Below are positions 22,183-29,785 of a stretch of 44,187 nucleotides of DNA, one piece after another. Numbering within the stretch: the stretch's first letter is position 1; every line of letters starts with the position of its first letter. The stretch is from a virus. Under the pieces are notes generated by a model. It made no database searches. It was not told the DNA's origin and worked only from the letters and a program-made list of their open reading frames with translations. A program made the translations under genes and the position numbers. Location of the stretch: the IMG/VR virus record IMGVR_UViG_3300042876_000083, positions 1-44,187 of that record; one strand, written 5' to 3'.

Positions 22183-23015
22183 TGACCCAATACACTAACG
22201 CAACTCAAGAGATGATCCGCAGAAACGAAGCCGTCCCGCTTTACATCGAAGGGACAAACGAGTGTCCCAACTGTCGCGGCGCAAAGACGGTATTCGCTTA
22301 TAAGATTCAAGGCGGGCCGTATAGATCGCCAAACGGGAAATGTAAGTGGTTAGACTTCGATGACGTTTCAAAATCAGGGTGGTATTCCGGTGAGACTATC
22401 GTAGAAAATTGTCCAGCGTGTACGAAAGGACGCGTCATAGATTGGCTGAAATCCAATTGCGGGTTGACGGGCGCTTGTCTATCTAAGTCGCTTGAAAACT
22501 TCAACACCAATGGTGTGTTGTCAGAGAAGAAACCCGCCCTGGACGCCGCGAGACTTGTTCTAAGCGAAAACGAATCATGCAAGGGTATTCTGACATATCA
22601 CGGCTCTTTTGGTGTTGGGAAAACTCACCTGCTCATGTCGCTCGTGAATGGATTTACCAGCATCGGAGTTCGGGCGGTCTATTCCCTCGCGTCTGATATT
22701 CTTGACGACATTCGCTCTGGATACCAGAACAGGACAAACGACTTCTTGTCACAATATCAGAATATCCGAGTTTTGTGCATTGACGAGATTGACAAAGTAT
22801 CTTTGACCGATTGGGCGCTGCAGACATTTCACCAGTTGGTAGATCATCGGTACAGGAACAGCGAAAAGTATCTCACCGTATTTTCAAGCAACCTGAGTCC
22901 GTTTGAATATCCCGTGGAGTTGCACTATCTTTCTTCTCGGATGACAGGCGGAAAAGTTGTCAAAGTGTCTGGTGCTGACATGAGGCCGGTGGTAAGTGAT
23001 TACACGGATATTTAA
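22182..23015 (+). CDS. DnaC-like helicase loader (AAA+ ATPase)
   Basis: The 277-aa product has an N-terminal zinc module (CPNC ... CPAC, about residues 28-84) and a C-terminal AAA+ domain with Walker A GSFGVGKTHL and Walker B VLCIDEID. Sensor-like residues (VFSSNLSPFEYP) follow. DnaC-type loaders place the host replicative helicase on phage DNA, and it should work with the initiator two genes upstream. No phage helicase or polymerase is present, so host replication proteins are recruited. Confidence 0.88.
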   Translation: MTQYTNATQEMIRRNEAVPLYIEGTNECPNCRGAKTVFAYKIQGGPYRSPNGKCKWLDFDDVSKSGWYSGETIVENCPACTKGRVIDWLKSNCGLTGACLSKSLENFNTNGVLSEKKPALDAARLVLSENESCKGILTYHGSFGVGKTHLLMSLVNGFTSIGVRAVYSLASDILDDIRSGYQNRTNDFLSQYQNIRVLCIDEIDKVSLTDWALQTFHQLVDHRYRNSEKYLTVFSSNLSPFEYPVELHYLSSRMTGGKVVKVSGADMRPVVSDYTDI

Positions 23016-23063
23016 TCAATGGCAGCAGGGATTCCCGTATCTACAAGAGATTGCGAGGATGAT

Positions 23064-24023
23064 GTGAGCGTAGAATTGATATGCGGAGATTGTCTGGAAG
23101 TGATGAAGTCTATCCCTGACAAGAGTATTGACGTGGTGATTACTGACCCGCCGTACAACATCGGAAAAGCAGAATGGGACAAGATAGATAACTATATTGA
23201 GTGGTGCGGTTTGTGGATTACAGAATGCCAAAGGGCGCTAAAAGACAATGGCTCTTTTTATTTCTTCCATAACGACATGGAACAGATAGCCAATTTGATG
23301 TTATGGATTAGGAATAATACAAAGTTTGTTTTCAAACAGTTTATTGTCTGGAATAAGAGATTTGACGGTGCTAGTAACAAAGGTTTTCTTGATGGGTTTG
23401 TGGTTCCCGAAGGATTGCGAAATTATCAACAAATGGCAGAATATCTTTTGTTTTACACATTTCAAGACGAAACAGGGTTGACAACCGTCAAACTAGATGT
23501 GAATAACTTTCCTACGCTTCGCCAGTATTTCAAGGATTATCAAGAAGCGCTGGGGATGACAAAACTTGAAATACTCGAAAAGATAGGACAACAAGCAGAC
23601 CATTGTTTCAGATGGGGTTCAAGTCAATGGGATATGCCAACAAAAGAAACTTACGAAGCACTGGAAAAACTACCAGTAAAAAATGAGTTCGTGCGCCGTG
23701 AGTATGGGGACTTGCGCCGTGAGTATGAGGACTTGCGCTATACGTTTAATAACCAGAAAATGCATCATAGCGTTTGGAATTATGAAATAGCTCCACGATG
23801 CGAACACATTACACCAAAGCCAGTCGATTTACTTGAAAACATTATCAAGCATTCGAGTAATGAGAATTACACCATCCTTGACCCCTTCGTGGGTTCTGGC
23901 ACAACTGGCGTCGCATGTGTCCAGACAGGTAGAAACTTTGTCGGAATCGAGATTGACCCCGGATATTTCGCAATCGCTGAAAAGCGTATTCACGACGCCC
24001 AACAACAAATGAGGCTATTTTGA
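23064..24023 (+). CDS. DNA methyltransferase 2 (beta-class)
   Basis: The product is 319 aa. The GTG at 23064 (GAGGA upstream) aligns with the start of methyltransferase 1; the ATG at 23019 has no ribosome site. It has TDPPYNIG at the N-terminal end and DPFVGSGTT at the C-terminal end. The first ~30 and last ~55 residues are almost the same as in methyltransferase 1, while the ~230-residue centre is different and carries a 21-bp tandem repeat (RREYGDL/RREYEDL). A different target sequence is likely. Confidence 0.88.
   Translation: MSVELICGDCLEVMKSIPDKSIDVVITDPPYNIGKAEWDKIDNYIEWCGLWITECQRALKDNGSFYFFHNDMEQIANLMLWIRNNTKFVFKQFIVWNKRFDGASNKGFLDGFVVPEGLRNYQQMAEYLLFYTFQDETGLTTVKLDVNNFPTLRQYFKDYQEALGMTKLEILEKIGQQADHCFRWGSSQWDMPTKETYEALEKLPVKNEFVRREYGDLRREYEDLRYTFNNQKMHHSVWNYEIAPRCEHITPKPVDLLENIIKHSSNENYTILDPFVGSGTTGVACVQTGRNFVGIEIDPGYFAIAEKRIHDAQQQMRLF
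23693..23734 (+). repeat. 21-bp tandem repeat inside methyltransferase 2
   Basis: Two 21-bp units (23693-23713 and 23714-23734) differ by one base and encode RREYGDL and RREYEDL; a third partial unit follows. It preserves frame and would lengthen a coiled-coil-like heptad. Confidence 0.85.
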
Positions 24024-24343
24024 ACCCCGTATCTCACTTCCTTGCTCTACGTGGGTATGCGTGTGAGAACTGCGGTGCGCCGTTTTCATTTGACAATCCG
24101 CCTACCCGTCACCACTGCATAGAGCCTACGCAGAAGCATAAACATTTTCTAGACGCGGACATAAACATTGAGCTGGTAGGCTGGACGTGTTGCCATGAAT
24201 CAGGCAAGTTGGACACCACGGAACACGCCCTGGAGTTTGCAAGACGGCAGATCGAGCGAGGCTACGACGTGATAGGGTGGTATGAATCGCTCCCCTTGAA
24301 GGTCAAGCGGTTCCCTAATCTTAGGCAGGGAATGGGGTATTGA
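24020..24343 (+). CDS. HNH-like zinc-binding protein
   Basis: The product is 107 aa. The TTG at 24020 overlaps the upstream TGA (TTGA) and has GAGG at 24011-24014. The order Cys-x2-Cys (CENCG), HHC, then a NIELVGWTCCHESG block resembles a degenerate HNH fold (second half LVxxCxxCH replaced by TCCHESG). A nuclease or a DNA-binding remnant is possible. Confidence 0.62.
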   Translation: MNPVSHFLALRGYACENCGAPFSFDNPPTRHHCIEPTQKHKHFLDADINIELVGWTCCHESGKLDTTEHALEFARRQIERGYDVIGWYESLPLKVKRFPNLRQGMGY

Positions 24344-24368
24344 CCTTTGTATTACATCGTGATAAAAT
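24340..24368 (+). promoter_or_regulatory. Early promoter 2, spacer-motif family
   Basis: TTGACC (24340-24345), 17-nt spacer beginning TTTGTATTACAT, TAAAAT (24363-24368). It shares the spacer motif with the promoter at 17963 and drives the small-ORF cluster. Confidence 0.85.
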
Positions 24369-24411
24369 AGTTACTAGAGATTGGCAAAGTTTGCCAGAAA
24401 GAGGAGAGACT

Positions 24412-24618
24412 ATGGAACACGAGACCTGTAAAGTATGCGGATTCCCCCACGACGGGAGCGACCATTCAGACTGTGTATTTGCGCTGAAGCAGGAAGTTGA
24501 TCGACTGCGGGGAGACTTAAACGACCTTAGAAAACAATTTGAAGACCATTTAGTTGTCGTAGAAATTGATGATGGTTTTCTTGACGCACAGAACACCCGC
24601 GCAGAGATGATTCCATGA
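24412..24618 (+). CDS. Zinc-ribbon and coiled-coil small protein
   Basis: The product is 68 aa; the ATG at 24412 has GAGGAGAG. The N-terminal CKVCGFPHDGSDHSDC (C-x2-C ... H-x2-C) is a likely zinc site; a helical coiled-coil part (LKQEVDRLRGDLNDLRKQFED) follows. First gene after early promoter 2. Function unknown. Confidence 0.65.
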   Translation: MEHETCKVCGFPHDGSDHSDCVFALKQEVDRLRGDLNDLRKQFEDHLVVVEIDDGFLDAQNTRAEMIP

Positions 24619-24803
24619 CCATCATCGAAGTCAACCACACGAAGGACATCCCATCAAAGCCAATGAGAGCCTATGCGTTAGTTGGCAAGGAAACTATAGA
24701 TGACTGCGCCAGGATGTACGAGCGTTATTACGGCGTAAAGCCGACACAAGGTTACAAGTGGATGAATTATGTCTATTTTGAGTTACCAGAGACAGGAGGA
24801 TAA
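24615..24803 (+). CDS. Small hypothetical protein
   Basis: The product is 62 aa, translationally coupled to the upstream gene through an ATGA overlap. It is rich in aromatic residues (MYERYYGVKPTQGYKWMNYV and so on). No family is recognised. Confidence 0.55.
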   Translation: MTIIEVNHTKDIPSKPMRAYALVGKETIDDCARMYERYYGVKPTQGYKWMNYVYFELPETGG

Positions 24804-25010
24804 ATGTCAACATATAAATTTACGGATGAAATTCCAGACGACGAAAAGGCGCATGACTTCAAAGAGCCTGAGAATTGGGATGAAAGAGACGCGGAAAAGA
24901 ATAAGTTAGTTGCGTGCCACGATTGTAGGTTTTTTTCTGGTGGTGTGTGGACGTGTTCTGAGGCCGTTGGGATGTGGCATAAGCCGTGTAATGAATTTAA
25001 GTGGTGGTGA
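24804..25010 (+). CDS. Small Cys-rich protein
   Basis: The product is 68 aa with a GACAGGAGG site. It has CHDC near the middle and two further Cys (WTCSEA, KPCNEF), a four-Cys pattern that may bind zinc. Acidic N terminus. No family is recognised. Confidence 0.6.
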   Translation: MSTYKFTDEIPDDEKAHDFKEPENWDERDAEKNKLVACHDCRFFSGGVWTCSEAVGMWHKPCNEFKWW

Positions 25011-25021
25011 GGAGGCATAAC

Positions 25022-25423
25022 ATGAAACTCGAATCAAACAAATGGTATTCAGTAAGTGAGCACAAGTTGTTGGCAGAGGAGATTGAGGGGCGGATTGTAC
25101 TAAGCGTACACAACGATGGTGCCACCGTACAATTCCCGCAGGATTTCTCTGCAAAAGAGGTCGCCGAAAGAATAATGTATGTGCATAATCCGGCCACTCG
25201 CTACATTCTCCTCGACCTCCCCGAAGAACAACTGATGGATTTGGATGGGGTGAAGGGGAAGATTGAAGTTGGAATTAGGTGCTTAATCGTCAGGTACGAA
25301 AAACCATCGAAAGTAATGCCGGGATTTAATGAGTTTAATTTGAACCTATACAGTTACGACACGTCCCGCTCCGAAGCCATCCACGCCGCCAACGAGTTCA
25401 TCAGCCGTATAAAGGGAGGGTAA
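25022..25423 (+). CDS. Hypothetical early protein
   Basis: The product is 133 aa; the ATG at 25022 has TGAGGAGG upstream. It is an alpha/beta protein without recognised motifs. Confidence 0.6.
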   Translation: MKLESNKWYSVSEHKLLAEEIEGRIVLSVHNDGATVQFPQDFSAKEVAERIMYVHNPATRYILLDLPEEQLMDLDGVKGKIEVGIRCLIVRYEKPSKVMPGFNEFNLNLYSYDTSRSEAIHAANEFISRIKGG

Positions 25424-25424
25424 G

Positions 25425-25871
25425 ATGAGCGAACTCAAGAAATGCCCGCGCTGTGGGGGCGAAGCAAAATATCATCTCGGAGGCGTATGGAGCAAATATA
25501 AATACTCGGTCAGCGACAAGCATTACAACATCCAGTATGGAGGGAATGGAAGGATACACATTGTTGAATGTGTTACTCCAGGCTGCATGATTAATGCGCT
25601 AGGGGAAACTGAAAAAGAGGCTGTTGCGAAATGGAACACCCGCCCGCTGGAATCCTCCCTCGAATCACAGATAGCATCACAGGCAGAGGACATCCGAAAG
25701 TTGACAGAGGACGCGGAGAGGTTGGCGAGTAGACTGATTGAATATGCCAATTGCGATAGTATTTCTGCCGGGAATGGATATGGTTGCATGACTGACCCAG
25801 ATGAATTTATCAAGCGGCATATTGATCAACACAATGCTCTCATGTCCACCCTGAAAGGAGATGGGGAATGA
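25425..25871 (+). CDS. Lar-like restriction alleviation zinc protein
   Basis: The product is 148 aa. LKKCPRCGGEAKY at the N terminus, a second Cys pair (VECVTPGC) and the typical EAVAKWNTR motif form a Lar-type zinc ribbon. The C-terminal half is a coiled coil (LESQIASQAEDIRKLTEDAE). Lar relieves host type I restriction in Rac prophage, and many phages carry small Lar-like ribbons. The anti-restriction role is by family, not shown here. Confidence 0.72.
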   Translation: MSELKKCPRCGGEAKYHLGGVWSKYKYSVSDKHYNIQYGGNGRIHIVECVTPGCMINALGETEKEAVAKWNTRPLESSLESQIASQAEDIRKLTEDAERLASRLIEYANCDSISAGNGYGCMTDPDEFIKRHIDQHNALMSTLKGDGE

Positions 25872-26251
25872 GCGAGCGCGAAGCGATAAAATGTTGGGTT
25901 GAAAATGCGGGAATTGAGAACGTTGTATCTGTGGTTGTTGGGCAAAACGAGGCAATGCGAGGCCTTCAAAAAAATAACGACGCCTTTGTGAAAAGTTACC
26001 GCGAAGCGCTTGATGAGAAATACAAGTTGGAATCCGAACTCTCCCGCTACAAGGCTATGGTGGAGTGGATACCGTTTGACAAGAACGACAAATCAACTTG
26101 GCCGGAAATTGGCGTAAGTGTTCTCGTTTCACTTTATGGTGAACAAAGTTTAGTGGCTATATTGATGGACGACGGGCTCTTTTACGAGAACGGTTATGGA
26201 TGGGAAACTGTCTCCAAGTGGCTACCAATTCCTCCCGAAAGCGAGAAGTGA
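25868..26251 (+). CDS. DUF551-like protein
   Basis: The product is 127 aa, coupled by an ATGA overlap. An N-terminal helical/coiled-coil half leads into a C-terminal DUF551-like domain: WIPFDKNDKSTWPEIG, VLVSLYGE and WLPIPP. The domain is widespread in small phage proteins of unknown function. Confidence 0.68.
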   Translation: MSEREAIKCWVENAGIENVVSVVVGQNEAMRGLQKNNDAFVKSYREALDEKYKLESELSRYKAMVEWIPFDKNDKSTWPEIGVSVLVSLYGEQSLVAILMDDGLFYENGYGWETVSKWLPIPPESEK

Positions 26252-26571
26252 TGTCAGAACACGAGATCCAAACTGAAATACTTGAACTGATCCGCTTACG
26301 TGGCGGACTTCCGCTTCGTGTCAACTCTGGCAACGTATCTCATTATGTCAAGGGAGCGCCAAAAGGAACGGCAGACATAATCGCTTGCTATCACGGAAGG
26401 TTTCTGGCAATCGAGGTCAAAGACACAAATGGCAAACTTAGCCAGGCGCAGGTCAAGTTTAGTGTGGCGGTCATTCATGCTGGCGGTTTGTACATCGTAG
26501 CCAGGAGCGCAGAAGAAATGAATGAAAAGTTGGACGTGGTCGATTCTGTAAGAGACTTTCGGATTGTGTAG
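26251..26571 (+). CDS. VRR-NUC domain nuclease
   Basis: The product is 106 aa. The ATG at 26251 overlaps the upstream stop by 1 nt. Motifs: GTADIIACYHGRFLAIEVKDTNG (PD-(D/E)XK-type active site with D, E-x-K) then LSQAQVKFSVAVIHAGGLYIVA. These small nucleases probably resolve or trim branched DNA, as a partner for the ERF/SSB recombination genes. Confidence 0.85.
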   Translation: MSEHEIQTEILELIRLRGGLPLRVNSGNVSHYVKGAPKGTADIIACYHGRFLAIEVKDTNGKLSQAQVKFSVAVIHAGGLYIVARSAEEMNEKLDVVDSVRDFRIV

Positions 26572-26581
26572 GAGGTGAAGG

Positions 26582-26779
26582 ATGAGTCGATTTGATAGAT
26601 ACAAAAAGAAACGGAAGCCATTGGCGCAATCCAACAAAAGCCGTCTTCCACAAGTTGGCGATAGTTTGAAAATCGGTCATCTGGACGGGATTTGCGTAAA
26701 GCGAACCGCAACCACAGCGACCATTCTATGCTTGGACGGCGAACATGTTATCTCGGAGGTATTCTATGAACGACACTGA
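26582..26779 (+). CDS. Small basic protein
   Basis: The product is 65 aa with an AGGAGG site. The N terminus is very basic (SRFDRYKKKRKP); the remainder is a beta-rich domain (VGDSLKIGHLDGICVKRTAT). Possible nucleic-acid binder. No family is recognised. Confidence 0.55.
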   Translation: MSRFDRYKKKRKPLAQSNKSRLPQVGDSLKIGHLDGICVKRTATTATILCLDGEHVISEVFYERH

Positions 26780-26822
26780 ACTCTGTACCGCTATCAGCAC
26801 ATACTACGAGGTGATGAAATGA
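26766..26822 (+). CDS. Possible 18-aa leader peptide gene
   Basis: An ATG at 26766 has GGAGG at 26755-26759 and encodes 18 residues ending in an ATGA overlap with the next start. It may only serve to couple translation. Short, so tentative. Confidence 0.3.
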   Translation: MNDTELCTAISTYYEVMK

Positions 26823-27163
26823 CAGAATGGACTAAGGAACGGATTGAAAACGACAACGCAATGATTGACAAGTATATTGACCATAGGGTGTTCAACAACG
26901 AAATGAAGGCCGCCCTCACCGAGATAGAGAAGTTGCAAAGGGAACGACCTATACCATGTGGCGACGTTCTTGATGTTACGGCAATTATGAAAAGTAACGC
27001 CTCCCTCCGCGAACTGGTGGGGGATGCAGCAATACTATTTGAAAAGGTAAACATCGTTTTTGACGCCGTCCATGTTGATTGCGAGGAAAGCGCATTTGAT
27101 TTAGAACAGGCATCGTCAGACATTGGAGACTTTCTCTCCCGCGCAAAGGAGTGTTTGAAATGA
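26819..27163 (+). CDS. Hypothetical helical protein (paralogue of 18951-19241)
   Basis: The product is 114 aa. MTEWTKERIENDNAMIDKYI is followed by helices (MKAALTEIEKLQRERP) as in the protein at 18951. No catalytic motif. Function unknown. Confidence 0.58.
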   Translation: MTEWTKERIENDNAMIDKYIDHRVFNNEMKAALTEIEKLQRERPIPCGDVLDVTAIMKSNASLRELVGDAAILFEKVNIVFDAVHVDCEESAFDLEQASSDIGDFLSRAKECLK

Positions 27164-27378
27164 TAACTGGCTATCATGGTTTATACAGCATAAACGGAAA
27201 TAAGATTTATTCAAGTGGAATGAGCGGGATTCCAAAATGCCCACATTGCGGCGCAATTTTGGAGTGTACTGGGCATAAGTGCGAGAAAGATTACATCCAA
27301 ATTTTTATACCGGATTATTCAACAACAGCCACAAAACTAAAACTTGTTCATACCCATGAAGTTAGGAGAATTCAATGA
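27160..27378 (+). CDS. Small zinc-ribbon-like protein
   Basis: The product is 72 aa. The ATG at 27160 overlaps the upstream TGA and has AAAGGA. It carries PKCPHCGAILECTGHKCEKD, a Cys4-type ribbon. No function assigned. Confidence 0.58.
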   Translation: MITGYHGLYSINGNKIYSSGMSGIPKCPHCGAILECTGHKCEKDYIQIFIPDYSTTATKLKLVHTHEVRRIQ

Positions 27379-27794
27379 CCTCCCCACGACAGATGACCGA
27401 TTCAGAGTTACGGATAGCGGTGGCGAAGGGGGAGGGGTTGGAAGTTTGGGTTGCCAAAGACGGTGACTGGATAAACACATGGCGGGATTATGCCAATGGT
27501 GGGGAGTTGTTCTACTGGAGCGAGAAACGCGATAGTAATGGACAAGTTTCTAGTATGGCGCAGGCTATTGAAGTTCCCGACTACCCCAACGACATCAGAG
27601 AGGCATACAAGTTAGAGGATAGTGTGCCGGAAGGGGAGAGACAAGAGTATATCGACAATCTCATCAGGGTTATTGGTTGTGTGCCACCAGAAACAGACAA
27701 CTATTTTATGACAGCAGAGGGGGCGTTCAGATTGATTCACGCCACCGCCCGTCAAAAGACTGAGGCTTACGCGATCTGGAAGGGGGTCGAATGA
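27375..27794 (+). CDS. Phage protein with ABA-sandwich-like C-terminal part
   Basis: The product is 139 aa, coupled by ATGA. The N-terminal half is a small domain (LRIAVAKGEGLEVWVAKD); the second half has VPDYPNDIREAYKLEDSV, similar to the 'phage ABA sandwich' domain pattern (PxYSxDIxAAxxL). The function of that domain is unknown. Confidence 0.5.
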   Translation: MTSPRQMTDSELRIAVAKGEGLEVWVAKDGDWINTWRDYANGGELFYWSEKRDSNGQVSSMAQAIEVPDYPNDIREAYKLEDSVPEGERQEYIDNLIRVIGCVPPETDNYFMTAEGAFRLIHATARQKTEAYAIWKGVE

Positions 27795-28189
27795 CCATCG
27801 AGAATGATTCCAAAGACTTACAAGTGATTTGTGGTGATTCTGAAGGTGAGCACGGAAGGATTGCGGTTGTGTCTGATGAAGCCAAACTTGACTTCAAACG
27901 TCTCACCTACAACAAACGAGATATGGCGAGAATGAAGGTGCTGGAATCCCCGGCGCTGATGGAGATACTCAAACGGATGGAGGATGGTGACGAAATTAGA
28001 AAAATGGGTGCTACTCATTATCTTGTTCGTTTCGGTGGTTATGTTTGGCGCGGGGTTTCTGTCAGAAATATCAGGACGCTTGAATCAGCCGGATTGATCG
28101 CGCCGGAAGAGTTCGATGATTACATCGAATACCGTCTAACCTATTCTGGACACATAGAGGAGTTAGTGAGAGGAGGAAAGAATGAGTGA
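27791..28189 (+). CDS. Hypothetical early protein
   Basis: The product is 132 aa and coupled by ATGA. The C-terminal part (SVRNIRTLESAGLI followed by FDDYIEYRLT) resembles a winged-helix-like end, but the resemblance is weak. Function unknown. Confidence 0.5.
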   Translation: MTIENDSKDLQVICGDSEGEHGRIAVVSDEAKLDFKRLTYNKRDMARMKVLESPALMEILKRMEDGDEIRKMGATHYLVRFGGYVWRGVSVRNIRTLESAGLIAPEEFDDYIEYRLTYSGHIEELVRGGKNE

Positions 28190-28397
28190 GTGGGTAATTC
28201 TTGAACCAGTAATGCCAGACCAAACAGGGCTTGTTGTCATAGAAATTGATGGTTGCACACAACTTGCGTTTTACGACAGAACAAATAATCAATTTTGTTC
28301 TGTTACCCTGTCTGTTGGTGAAAATCCAGCTATATTCAACATCGCTAATATCAAACGCTGGAAAAAAGCAGAGATTGTAAATGATTTGGTCGAATAG
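28182..28397 (+). CDS. Small hypothetical protein
   Basis: The product is 71 aa with GAGGAGG upstream, overlapping the previous gene by 8 nt. It is a beta-rich small domain (VVIEIDGCTQLAFYDRT). No family is recognised. Confidence 0.55.
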   Translation: MSEWVILEPVMPDQTGLVVIEIDGCTQLAFYDRTNNQFCSVTLSVGENPAIFNIANIKRWKKAEIVNDLVE

Positions 28398-28408
28398 GAG
28401 TTAGTGAG

Positions 28409-28615
28409 ATGCCAAGAGTAAAGTGTGATGATTGCCCGTGCTTGATTCATCTTTCAACTGATATTGTTAGTCTGTGCGGTTTGGGCTATGACTCATTTCA
28501 AAACAAATCAGACTATGTTGAATACTCCGACTCCTGCCGTCTGATAAAGATAGTCACCAAGGATGGCGAGATATACCCGGAACCAGCAGAGGAGAGCCAT
28601 GATAACAATAAATGA
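28409..28615 (+). CDS. Small Cys-rich protein
   Basis: The product is 68 aa. It has CDDCPC near the N terminus and two further Cys, a likely metal site. Acidic C terminus. No family is recognised. Confidence 0.55.
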   Translation: MPRVKCDDCPCLIHLSTDIVSLCGLGYDSFQNKSDYVEYSDSCRLIKIVTKDGEIYPEPAEESHDNNK

Positions 28616-28808
28616 CGCAGCTGTTTCAGAAGAAGAAGCCAATAAAATTATTTTAGAAGCAATAACTCACGGGGATAGAATAGGTGTTGAATATGAGTGT
28701 ATGAGAAAACCCGAAAGCATATTTGCGCCTAGCGCGTACACGGAATACATAAGGACAGGAAATGTGTTTGTTTCTATCTATCCAGCAGAGGACTCATGCC
28801 AAAAGTGA
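28599..28808 (+). CDS. Small hypothetical protein
   Basis: The product is 69 aa. The ATG at 28599 has GAGGAG upstream and lies inside the end of the previous gene. Alpha/beta; no motif recognised. Confidence 0.5.
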   Translation: MITINDAAVSEEEANKIILEAITHGDRIGVEYECMRKPESIFAPSAYTEYIRTGNVFVSIYPAEDSCQK

Positions 28809-29218
28809 AGCAACAAGCCAAGTGGTACAGAGACAGAAACGACAGGATGGTTGCGTTGTCAAAAGAGGGCGCTCCTATCTGCTACCTGTCGCAGAGGTTC
28901 AATCTATCAGATGACACGATAGGCAGAATCATTCCAGATCGTGGCAAGGAACTCCCGCTATCAAAGATGCCGCCAAAGAGAGATTTATCCGACGGTGAAT
29001 TTATGGAAAAAGTAGGGCATCTTATAAGGGCTATGATAAACGACGCCGGGAGGTGTGTAAAATGCGGGACTAGAAACCAGCGTATCGAGGCGCTATATTT
29101 CCTAAAGCGCGGAGGCGTAGACGCGTGGGTACATGCCGGAGGCGCTGAAGTGGACACCCAATTACGTCGGATGATAAACGAAGCGGCTGATGGTTATTAC
29201 AAAGAGGAGGTGATATGA
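28796..29218 (+). CDS. Putative helix-turn-helix DNA-binding protein
   Basis: The product is 140 aa with a basic N terminus, then MVALSKEGAPICYLSQRFNL followed by SDDTIGRII, a trihelical HTH of the homeodomain-like/resolvase type. A C-x2-C (CVKCG) follows. It could be a regulator of late transcription or a small terminase-like protein; the gene is near the end of the early operon. Confidence 0.58.
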   Translation: MPKVKQQAKWYRDRNDRMVALSKEGAPICYLSQRFNLSDDTIGRIIPDRGKELPLSKMPPKRDLSDGEFMEKVGHLIRAMINDAGRCVKCGTRNQRIEALYFLKRGGVDAWVHAGGAEVDTQLRRMINEAADGYYKEEVI

Positions 29219-29325
29219 AACCAGATGATGAATTTGTGCGCCACGTTATGAAGGTTATCGCCGTTGTCTACGTTGCGCTGGCTGTCCTGATTCTATGGGG
29301 ATGGCTGGGAGGGGTTATCCCATGA
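29215..29325 (+). CDS. Small single-pass membrane protein, 36 aa
   Basis: The ATG at 29215 overlaps the upstream stop (ATGA) with a strong GAGGAGG site. The peptide has a charged start and one membrane segment (VIAVVYVALAVLILWGWLGG). Possible membrane-acting early peptide; function unknown. Confidence 0.62.
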   Translation: MKPDDEFVRHVMKVIAVVYVALAVLILWGWLGGVIP

Positions 29326-29507
29326 ATATATATCTCATAATCAGCTTGGCATTTCTTTTTGTGTCAGTTATCACCGCATATATCGGAGATGCGATAAATC
29401 AATTGAGGAAAGATGTTTTTGCGGGATGGGAATACACAAAAATAAGCATGATTACATGCGGTGGGTTTATAATATTTCTTGTTGTGTGGATAATGAGTAC
29501 TATATGA
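29322..29507 (+). CDS. Small two-pass membrane protein
   Basis: The product is 61 aa, ATGA-coupled to the previous membrane peptide. Two hydrophobic segments (IYLIISLAFLFVSVITAYI and ISMITCGGFIIFLVVWIM) with a short charged loop (NQLRKDVFAGWEY). The pair may act together at the membrane, for example in superinfection exclusion. Function unknown. Confidence 0.62.
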   Translation: MNIYLIISLAFLFVSVITAYIGDAINQLRKDVFAGWEYTKISMITCGGFIIFLVVWIMSTI

Positions 29508-29674
29508 ACACCATCATCCAACTACTACTGAAACTCTGCAAGGAAGTAAAGACGATAGACGACGAATCATGCGAGACTGTCGTTATGAAGCGATTACTCG
29601 GCAGGTGGTACGAGGTCAAGAGTTGCGTTACGAAAGTGGAGCCGGATACTAGATGGAACAAGTCTATTGATTAA
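29504..29674 (+). CDS. Small hypothetical protein, 56 aa
   Basis: The ATG at 29504 overlaps the previous TGA. Basic and helical, no family recognised. It is the last gene before a 29.68-29.72 kb hairpin and a new promoter. Confidence 0.5.
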   Translation: MNTIIQLLLKLCKEVKTIDDESCETVVMKRLLGRWYEVKSCVTKVEPDTRWNKSID

Positions 29675-29678
29675 CTCG

Positions 29679-29716
29679 TCGGCTCCCCGCCATTTTGATA
29701 TGCGACGGAGAGCCGA
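29679..29716 (+). other. Intergenic hairpin
   Basis: TCGGCTC (29679-29685) pairs with GAGCCGA (29710-29716). No U-tract follows, so termination is uncertain. It directly precedes the promoter at 29717. Confidence 0.4.
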
Positions 29717-29745
29717 TTGAGAGGAGAGATCACTTATAGTATACC
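29717..29745 (+). promoter_or_regulatory. Promoter before the 29786 gene
   Basis: TTGAGA (29717-29722), 17-nt spacer, TATACC (29740-29745). The spacer does not carry the TGTAWTAC motif. Confidence 0.5.
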
Positions 29746-29785
29746 ATAAACGACTTTTACGAGTTACAATAGGCAAGAGGTGAAT

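Noticed and set aside
28796-29218. Terminase small subunit at 28796 because of its HTH
   Set aside because: A better candidate with the typical GRSGNPTGRP start lies directly before terL at 30416.
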